DNA from: CAVOBC01 sp963693635 | GTDB lineage: Bacteria > Pseudomonadota > Gammaproteobacteria > Pseudomonadales > Azotimanducaceae | Reading direction: 5' to 3' | Assembly (NCBI GenBank): GCA_963693635.1 | Contig: CAVOBC010000046.1 | Coordinates: 1 to 19,363 of the forward strand | Length of the DNA stretch: 19,363 bases | Part shown: positions 14,072-19,363 of the stretch, piece after piece | Position numbering within the stretch: the stretch's first letter is position 1 | How the letters are laid out: every line of letters begins with the position of its first letter | Translations under genes and position numbers: made by a program | Notes under the pieces: generated by a model | Told to the model about the DNA's origin: nothing | What the model saw: only the letters and a program-made list of their open reading frames with translations | Databases searched by the model: none

Positions 14072-15841
14072 CTAGAAACCCGCCGCGGATCCGTCATTGC
14101 GCGGGTCCTTCATGCCCTGCATCTGGCCATCGACCACGTGGATTGAGTTGGCGTCGCTGAACCCGCGCCAACTGCTGCGCTCCCTGAACGATCGGTAACC
14201 CCGTTCGTTCAGAACTTTAATGGTCTCCGGTGAGAAAGCGTAAGACTCGTGACTGATGTTGTCCGGCTTCCATTGGTGGTGGAAACGGGGCACCGACACC
14301 GCATTATCGATCCCCATGCCATGGTCAATGACGTTCACCAGCACCTGAAACGTTGTCGTAATAATGGTCGAACCGCCCGGTGAACCCGTTACCAAAACGG
14401 GCTCGCCATCTCGCACCACCAGCGTCGGCGACATGGAACTCAACATCCGCTTGTCCGGCGCGATTGCGTTCGCCTCACGTCCAAGCAACTGATACTGATT
14501 TGGGGTATTCGGCTTTATCGAGAAGTCATTCATCTCGTTGTTGAGCAGAAATCCCGCACCTTCTACAACAATCTTGTTGCCATAGCCGCTATTGATCGTG
14601 GTCGTCAGCGCTACCATCATGCCGGTTTTGTCCATGACCGAAAAATGGGTCGTCTCCAGACTCTCTGCCGGCGCTGCAGGCCCGGCACCAATCTCATCGC
14701 TCACGCTCGCTTGCGCCGGGTCAAAGTCGGCAAACCTGAGCCTGGCATACGCCTTGGACGTCAGCGTCGCAAGCGGCACGTCGTAGAAGTCAGGGTCCCC
14801 AAGATGCTGGGAGCGGTCCGCGTATGCGCGCCGCTCCGCTTCGACCATCAATTGCACGGCATCGGCACTGCCGTAGCCCATCGCCTTAACATCATAGGGT
14901 TCGATCATGTTGAGCATTTGTACAATCATTGCGCCGCCCGACGACGGCGGGCCCATTCCGTAAATGGTGTAGCCACGGTAGTTGCCAACGACCGGATCCC
15001 GCCATACGGACGCGTAGCTCACGAGATCGGCATGGTTAACCACGCCACCTCCCCGTTTCATCTCCGCCACAATCTTGTCCGCGACCGGACCTTTGTAAAA
15101 CCCATCCCTGCCATCCCGGGCGATGCGCGTCAGCGTACGGGCGAGATCCGGCTGTCGCCAGGTGTCACCGGCTTTGTAGGGCTTGCCGTCTTTCGAGAAT
15201 TTAGCCACAGACGCAGGATGATCTTTCATGCGCGGCAGGACGCCTTCAAACTGCCGGGCGAGCCCCGGCGTCAGCGCGAACCCCCGCCGCGCATGGCGTA
15301 AGGCCGGCGCCATGACCTCGCGGCGCGAACGCGTGCCATAGGTTTCAAGCAGCAACAGCAAGCCGTCAACCGAGCCCGGTACGCCGGCCGCCTGATGGCT
15401 GCTCGTCGACAGACCAGGAATAACGTTGCCGTCGCCGTCCAGATACATATCACGAGAGGCCGCAGCAGGCGCCCGCTCCCGGTGGTCCAGGGTCACCACC
15501 TTGCCATCGGCGAGCCGCACAACCGCGAAGCCGCCGCCGCCAATGTTCCCCGCAGAAGGGTATGTGACAGCCAGCGTGAAGGCCGTGGCAACGGCCCCGT
15601 CGATGGCATTGCCGCCCTCGCGCATGACCTTGAGTCCTGCCTCGGAGGCAAGCGACGACCGCGAGACCACCATCGCATTGGTGCCATACACGGGTTCGGG
15701 TGCAGCGGCGGACGCGACGACCGGAATCAGCGCGGCCGCGACCAGTGAAGCGATGAACGAAAAAGCCAACACGACAAAATTCGCACCCGGGGCTGACTCC
15801 TGCCATCTCTCAGACACGGGTGGGGTTGCTCCACGTTGCAT
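14072..15841 (-). CDS. ggt: Gamma-glutamyltransferase (glutathione hydrolase), exported
   Basis: A 589-residue periplasmic Ntn-hydrolase precursor that cleaves itself and then releases or transfers the gamma-glutamyl group of glutathione. With ATG at 15841, residues 20-47 form the hydrophobic core and cleavage region (FVVLAFSFIASLVAAALIPVVASAAA, given as two overlapping parts: FVVLAFSFIASLV and AAALIPVVASAAA). Arg121 in LDHRERAP should bind the substrate carboxylate. Autocleavage is predicted before Thr397 in ETTHFSVMD, the new nucleophile. SSMSP (468-472) and GSPGG (486-490) complete the site. The end RFHHQW and DPRNDGSAAGF are family-typical. ATG at 15841 is preferred because AGAGGAAAC lies just upstream; another ATG at 15892 with AGGAGA close by would add 17 residues. 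It diverges from the YcaQ-like gene. Confidence 0.93.
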   Translation of the reverse strand: MQRGATPPVSERWQESAPGANFVVLAFSFIASLVAAALIPVVASAAAPEPVYGTNAMVVSRSSLASEAGLKVMREGGNAIDGAVATAFTLAVTYPSAGNIGGGGFAVVRLADGKVVTLDHRERAPAAASRDMYLDGDGNVIPGLSTSSHQAAGVPGSVDGLLLLLETYGTRSRREVMAPALRHARRGFALTPGLARQFEGVLPRMKDHPASVAKFSKDGKPYKAGDTWRQPDLARTLTRIARDGRDGFYKGPVADKIVAEMKRGGGVVNHADLVSYASVWRDPVVGNYRGYTIYGMGPPSSGGAMIVQMLNMIEPYDVKAMGYGSADAVQLMVEAERRAYADRSQHLGDPDFYDVPLATLTSKAYARLRFADFDPAQASVSDEIGAGPAAPAESLETTHFSVMDKTGMMVALTTTINSGYGNKIVVEGAGFLLNNEMNDFSIKPNTPNQYQLLGREANAIAPDKRMLSSMSPTLVVRDGEPVLVTGSPGGSTIITTTFQVLVNVIDHGMGIDNAVSVPRFHHQWKPDNISHESYAFSPETIKVLNERGYRSFRERSSWRGFSDANSIHVVDGQMQGMKDPRNDGSAAGF

Positions 15842-15973
15842 TGAGTTTCCTCTGGTTTTTTGGGGGAGGGGGTTTGCGGGCTGCTGGTTCATCTGTCTCC
15901 TACAGGCTGTACCACGATAGGGGCGTGCAGCCGGTCCGGACGGACCATCCAGCATAGCCGCTGACAGGTCGGC

Positions 15974-16023
15974 CTGTCAGCAGGCCCTTCATGGAACTCT
16001 GTCAGCAGACCCTTCATGGAACT
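15974..16023. repeat. Tandem duplication, 25 bp x 2
   Basis: Each unit begins CTGTCAGCAG and ends CCCTTCATGGAACT. Copies at 15974-15998 and 15999-16023 differ at one base. The duplicated segment is the leading edge of module 2, so this duplication arose in or after insertion of copy C. Confidence 0.92.
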
Positions 16024-16090
16024 AAAGCAATATGCTGCGTGTTCCCTGCGCGACAGCGCGGTAATCCGGCACCGTGAGATGCTGTTAGCC
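15999..16090 (+). repeat. Dispersed palindromic repeat, module 2, copy C
   Basis: It is near-identical to the reverse complement of 6760-6833 and to 2346-2455: CCTTCATGGAACTAAAGCA, TATGCTGCGTGTTCCCTGCG, CGACAGCGCGGTAATCCGGC and GTGAGATGCTG. It lies upstream of the YcaQ-like gene, not at a gene end, unlike copies A and B. Confidence 0.85.
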
Positions 16091-16171
16091 GACGAGTATC
16101 TCGCGCCCTCTCGATCATGACCTGCGAAACCCGGTTTGAGGTCGAAGGGGCGCAGTCGCTATCATCGCACC

Positions 16172-17401
16172 ATGGCTGAAGCACCACTCGAACTTTCACG
16201 GAAAGAAGCCCGACGGCTGTTCCTTAACCAACAGGGTCTGCTGCGTCCGGCATCGTTCGGACGCGGGGCAGACGCAGTGGTGCGAGCGATCGAGCAGATC
16301 GGGTGGGTGCAGATAGACACGTTATCGGTCGTCGAGCGAGCGCACCATCACATCCTGGCAAGTCGCATACCCGGCTACCGTGCCGAATGGCTCGAAGACG
16401 TCCAGCAAGCGGGCGAGTCCCGCCAGGTCTTCGAGTACTGGTCACACGCCGCGGCATACCTGCCGTTTCGCGACTATCGCTACTACCGCTACGTCATGGC
16501 CAGCCAACTGAAGCGCCAACGGAAGGTGAATGCCAAACAGGCAGCCGAGGTCAGGCAACGCCTTCTGGCCGAGGGCCCGTTGCAGGTTCGCGACTTCGAA
16601 ACTCCCCGCAATCGCAAGGCGCAGGGCTGGTGGGACTGGTCCCCGGCAAAGGTCACGCTCGAACTGATGTTCTACATGGGTGACCTGACGGTTGTCGGTC
16701 GCAAGGGCTTCCAGAAAATCTACGATCTGACTGAACACGCGCTTCCCGCCGGGCAGTCTCTCGAGCCACCAGACGCTGACGAATGGGCCCAATTTCACAC
16801 AACCATGATGATTCGAGGCCTTGGCTTTGCGACGCCACAGGAAATCACCTACATGCGGACCGGGACGCGCAAGCAACTACCCGCTGCGGTGTACAACCGC
16901 ATTCCCCTGCTCGCCGAGGAGATGCGTGCCGCCGGACAACTGCGCGCCATCGATGTCGCGGGCACACGCTACTTTGGCCTTCCGGGGGACCCGGAGATTC
17001 CGCGTCCAGGGCGGCGACGGGTGACCTTCCTATCCCCTTTCGACAACCTCGTCATCAATCGCAAAAGGCTCCAGAGCGTCTTCGATTTCAACTACACACT
17101 CGAATGCTACGTGCCCGCGGCCAAACGCGCATTCGGCTACTTCGCGCTACCGATTCTGTTCGGTGATGCGCTGATCGGGCGCATGGACTGCAAGGCCGAG
17201 CGCAAGGATCGACACCTCGCTGTGCACCGCATCTCACTTGAGAACGCCAACCTGCCACGCAGCGACCCTCAACTTCTGCCCGCGCTCGCGCGTGGCCTGA
17301 CGCAGTTCGCCGCCGCCAACGCCTGCGACACGATCGCGGTGGCGGCAGCAGAGCCCGCGTCGCTGCGCCGCGAACTCGCGCGCGCGCTCGCGTCGAACTG
17401 A
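16172..17401 (+). CDS. YcaQ/AlkX-type DNA glycosylase (HTH_42 winged-helix family)
   Basis: A 409-residue protein of the AlkZ/YcaQ family. These enzymes excise bulky or cross-linking alkyl lesions, including interstrand crosslinks. The catalytic motif reads Q47-I48-D49 in IGWVQIDTLSVVERAHHHIL. A Q-x-D pattern is that of the YcaQ (AlkX) branch, whereas AlkZ proper has Q-x-Q. Other family marks are VFEYWSHAAAYLPFRDYRYY, WWDWSPAKVTLELMFYMGDL, FLSPFDNLVINRKRLQSVFDF with NYTLECYVPAAKRAFGYF next to it, and the sheet end LIGRMDCKAERKDRHL. The length matches the family. ATG at 16172 is used; AAGGGG is too far upstream (about 22 bases) to be a good ribosome binding site. It diverges from ggt and has no SOS box that I can see. 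Confidence 0.9.
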   Translation: MAEAPLELSRKEARRLFLNQQGLLRPASFGRGADAVVRAIEQIGWVQIDTLSVVERAHHHILASRIPGYRAEWLEDVQQAGESRQVFEYWSHAAAYLPFRDYRYYRYVMASQLKRQRKVNAKQAAEVRQRLLAEGPLQVRDFETPRNRKAQGWWDWSPAKVTLELMFYMGDLTVVGRKGFQKIYDLTEHALPAGQSLEPPDADEWAQFHTTMMIRGLGFATPQEITYMRTGTRKQLPAAVYNRIPLLAEEMRAAGQLRAIDVAGTRYFGLPGDPEIPRPGRRRVTFLSPFDNLVINRKRLQSVFDFNYTLECYVPAAKRAFGYFALPILFGDALIGRMDCKAERKDRHLAVHRISLENANLPRSDPQLLPALARGLTQFAAANACDTIAVAAAEPASLRRELARALASN

Positions 17402-17723
17402 TCGGCGGCGCTTACATCGACGACGCATATATTGGCTGGTTCCTGTCCCAGAACTACGTTCTGGGGCGGGCACTCGCGTGCGGTGCAGGGATGCACCGCC
17501 ATTTTCTGCAAGCCTCTTTTCTGCAAGATCATGCGAGGTTTGCTTGCAAGCCGACTCCCAGGAATTGTCCGGATGACAATTTTGGGACAGGAACTTGCTG
17601 ACGTCGTTGCCGCCGGCAATGTCCGTTAATTTGCGAACCGGTGACGGTCGCCATCACCGACCTTTCCGGGGGGGTCAAGTTTGATAGACTTGCCGCCTTG
17701 CTAATCCTTACGAGTGAGTCTTC
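17402..17723. other. Spacer before the Zn-ribbon/thiolase operon, mostly repeat
   Basis: Of 322 bp, about half is module 1 copy 3 (17439-17594). The operon promoter should lie in 17595-17723. TTGATA (17681-17686) and TAATCC (17702-17707) with a 15-bp gap are a possible but poor promoter. No gene is visible. Confidence 0.5.
17439..17594 (-). repeat. Dispersed palindromic repeat, module 1, copy 3, with 12-bp terminal inverted repeats
   Basis: Perfect terminal inverted repeats GTTCCTGTCCCA (17439-17450) and TGGGACAGGAAC (17583-17594) bound 156 bp. Inside are two perfect hairpins: CCCAGAAC/GTTCTGGG (17447-17454 with 17458-17465) and GCGGTGCA/TGCACCGC (17480-17487 with 17492-17499). A direct repeat of TTTTCTGCAAG lies at 17502-17512 and 17517-17527. 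It encodes nothing recognisable and looks like a MITE or REP-type element. Confidence 0.82.
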
Positions 17724-18146
17724 ATGGCCTACAACAAACCAATTCCACGGCCAAGCCCGTTAACCCAACCTTTCTGGGATGGCACACGAGAGGGCAAACT
17801 GATGCTGCCGCGATGTCGCGAATGCTCTCGGGTGCACTGGTATCCGCGGTACATTTGTCCCACCTGCCATTCCACTGACATCGAGTGGATGGAAGGCAGC
17901 GGCAAAGGCACGCTTTACACCTACGCGGTGCAAAATCGTGCATTTGGTGGCTGGGCGGAAGATGCGCCCTTCGTCACCGCTTATATTGACCTCGCCGAGG
18001 GCGACCGCATGGTCACCGTCCTGCGCGGCGTTGATCCGAACAAACCGGAAGAGATTGAGATCGGTTGTGCCGTGACGGTCGAATTCGAAGAAGCCAGCGA
18101 GGATATTCACATTCCCTTCTGGCGCGTAGCAGGGAGCGAATCATGA
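17724..18146 (+). CDS. Zn-ribbon OB-fold protein (DUF35/ChsH2-like)
   Basis: A 140-residue protein of the DUF35 family, which binds acyl-CoA and partners thiolase-like enzymes. The N-terminal Zn ribbon has Cys31, Cys34, Cys45 and Cys48 (RCRECS, YICPTCH). An OB fold follows from about residue 55 (GKGTLYTYAV, APFVTAYIDL, VTVEFEEA). ATG at 17724 is preceded by GAGTGAG. Its stop overlaps the start of the thiolase gene by four bases (ATGA at 18143-18146). This indicates translational coupling and an obligate partner, as in known DUF35/thiolase complexes of steroid and fatty-acid metabolism. The substrate is unknown. Confidence 0.9.
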   Translation: MAYNKPIPRPSPLTQPFWDGTREGKLMLPRCRECSRVHWYPRYICPTCHSTDIEWMEGSGKGTLYTYAVQNRAFGGWAEDAPFVTAYIDLAEGDRMVTVLRGVDPNKPEEIEIGCAVTVEFEEASEDIHIPFWRVAGSES

Positions 18147-19345
18147 GCGGTATCTCACGCGCAGCAGCCATCGTCGGAGCAGCAGAAGCCAACGAGATTG
18201 GCTATCCGGAAGAACCCAAGACCTCGCTTCAACTGCACATCGAAGCGATCAAAAACGTCTCCGACCAGACCGGCATTCCCATTAGCGACATCGAGGGAAT
18301 CTTCTCTGCGGGATGGTCGTCTGAACTCGCCGAGCATTTGGGGCTCCATCCCAAGTACATAGACACCACTTCCGTCGGCGGCTGCTCCTTCGAGATGCAT
18401 GTCCACCATGCGCTTGCAGCCATCCACGCCGGCATCATCGACATTGCAGTCGTCAGCCACGGAGAAAACGGCTGGTCACGTCGTCGCATCGGCGCGGGCG
18501 GCGGCGGTAACTACTCCGGCGGCGGCGCTGGCTCACCGGCCACCGAGATGTCGATGTCGTACGGCCTCTCCGGTGCCCCATCCAATTACTCACACGCCAT
18601 GGTTCGGCACAATCATCGCTTCGGCACAACGCCAGAGGACTTCGCACACGTCGCGGTTGTTACTCGCGAGTGGGCTGGCCTGAACCCACGAGCCGTGATG
18701 CACTCAGCCGATACCCACGAATTTGGCGGTCCGATAACGGTGGAGGCCGTGCAGAACGCGCGCCTCATCTCCTGGCCGCTGACTCTGCTGCACGTATGTC
18801 TGGTCACCGACCATGGTGGCGCGGTCATCGTGGCACGACCCGAGATTGCTCGCAGCTTGCGGACGAACCCGGTGTGGATCGCCGGAGCCGCGGAGAACAT
18901 GAGCCACTCCAATATCATGGAGATGGAAGACTTCACATCGACCTCCGCGTTTGCGTCGTCTAAGACCGCCTATGAGATGGCCGGCCTCGGGCCGAAAGAC
19001 ATGGAAATGGCCATGATCTACGACTCGTTCACCGTCACAGCCGCCATGACCGCCGAAATGCTCGGACTCGCACCCCGCGGTGAGGGCTACAAGTTGTGGA
19101 AGAACGGCGACGCTGCACCCGGCGGGCGATTCCCGATCAACACCAACGGCGGTGGTCTGTCATTCAACCATTCGGGCATGTATGGCATGCAGTTGCTGGT
19201 TGAGTCCTACCGACAACTGTCAGGTACCGCAGAGGACGGCATCAACGGCATCAAGGGCAAACAGACGAATGCCCGGACGTGCATCGTCAACGGTACGGGT
19301 GGCAGTCTGTCGACGACAGGCACGCTGGTGCTGGTTGCCGACTAA
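18143..19345 (+). CDS. Thiolase-like protein (SCP-x/Ltp family)
   Basis: A 400-residue thiolase-superfamily enzyme of the SCP-x/lipid-transfer group, acting on acyl-CoA either as a thiolase or, as in the Ltp2 group, as a retro-aldolase. Candidate catalytic residues are Cys81 in SVGGCSFEMH, His343 in NTNGGGLSFNHSGMYG and Cys380 in TCIVNGTGG. Both cysteines are kept, which argues for true thiolase chemistry over an aldolase lacking them, but the motif contexts are atypical. A Gly-rich loop (residues 117-130) and IYDSFT (292-297) are other marks. ATG at 18143 fits the coupling with the Zn-ribbon gene; GGAG lies about 8 bases upstream. The gene is complete within the window, and 18 bp follow it. 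Confidence 0.88.
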   Translation: MSGISRAAAIVGAAEANEIGYPEEPKTSLQLHIEAIKNVSDQTGIPISDIEGIFSAGWSSELAEHLGLHPKYIDTTSVGGCSFEMHVHHALAAIHAGIIDIAVVSHGENGWSRRRIGAGGGGNYSGGGAGSPATEMSMSYGLSGAPSNYSHAMVRHNHRFGTTPEDFAHVAVVTREWAGLNPRAVMHSADTHEFGGPITVEAVQNARLISWPLTLLHVCLVTDHGGAVIVARPEIARSLRTNPVWIAGAAENMSHSNIMEMEDFTSTSAFASSKTAYEMAGLGPKDMEMAMIYDSFTVTAAMTAEMLGLAPRGEGYKLWKNGDAAPGGRFPINTNGGGLSFNHSGMYGMQLLVESYRQLSGTAEDGINGIKGKQTNARTCIVNGTGGSLSTTGTLVLVAD

Positions 19346-19363
19346 TCGCGAAACGCCCTGATC

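Larger units (their letters stand above)
15842..16171. other. Divergent spacer between ggt and the YcaQ-like gene
   Basis: This 330-bp spacer carries a perfect hairpin CTGACAGG/CCTGTCAG (15961-15968 with 15973-15980, 4-base loop), a 25-bp x 2 tandem duplication and module 2 copy C. Promoters of both flanking genes must lie here or within these repeats; no boxes could be assigned. A G-rich run at 15860-15876 lies upstream of ggt. Confidence 0.6.

Noticed and set aside
17439..17594. Similar peptides (HPC..ECPPQN.VLGQE) encoded by all three module 1 copies on the minus strand
   Set aside because: The similarity follows from nucleotide identity of the repeat. The frames have no common start or stop and drift outside the element.

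Overview
The window looks like chromosome of a GC-rich gammaproteobacterium. The taxonomic clues are RapA, an Xni-type flap endonuclease, a tail-specific protease of the Prc/Tsp type and a CpsG/ManB-like phosphomannomutase. The remaining genes (haloalkane dehalogenase, HSL-type esterase, iodotyrosine-deiodinase-like flavoprotein, Zn-ribbon/thiolase pair) suit a free-living, probably aquatic, heterotroph. That lifestyle is inference. No tRNA, rRNA, intact insertion sequence, phage gene or CRISPR array was found.

Layout. 1-1250: 3' part of rapA (+). 1334-2233: haloalkane dehalogenase (-). 2290-3078: two-FHA-domain protein (-) whose last ~50 codons run into a dispersed repeat. 3539-4224: signal peptidase I gene (+) split by a one-base frameshift. 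4247-4510: small two-helix membrane protein (-). 4511-5067: spacer with a tandem repeat. 5068-5994 and 6001-6762: HSL-family esterase and a Qnr-like pentapeptide-repeat protein (+, 6 bp apart). 6941-7714: secreted FKBP-type prolyl isomerase (-). 7715-8436: long divergent spacer with two tandem arrays. 8437-10689: Prc/Tsp S41 protease (+). 10801-12837: phosphomannomutase then iodotyrosine-deiodinase-like flavoprotein (-, 3 bp apart). 13134-13871: Xni (-). 14072-15841: gamma-glutamyltransferase (-). 16172-17401: YcaQ/AlkX-type DNA glycosylase (+). 17724-19345: Zn-ribbon OB-fold protein and thiolase-like protein (+), overlapping by ATGA.

The genes are mostly housekeeping or catabolic and do not form one pathway. 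Three small functional groups stand out: envelope protein maturation (LepB, FKBP, Prc, GGT), DNA/RNA transactions (RapA, Xni, YcaQ-like, and possibly the gyrase-protecting Qnr-like protein), and acyl-CoA, ester or halo-organic chemistry (dehalogenase, esterase, IYD-like protein, thiolase pair).

The most unusual content lies between the genes. A previously unnamed (to me) composite palindromic repeat, made of two modules, occurs at five sites, three of them touching or entering the 3' end of a gene. In addition, nearly every longer spacer carries a short perfect or near-perfect tandem duplication with a 12-25 bp period. Both were found by reading the sequence directly; their genome-wide extent cannot be judged from here.
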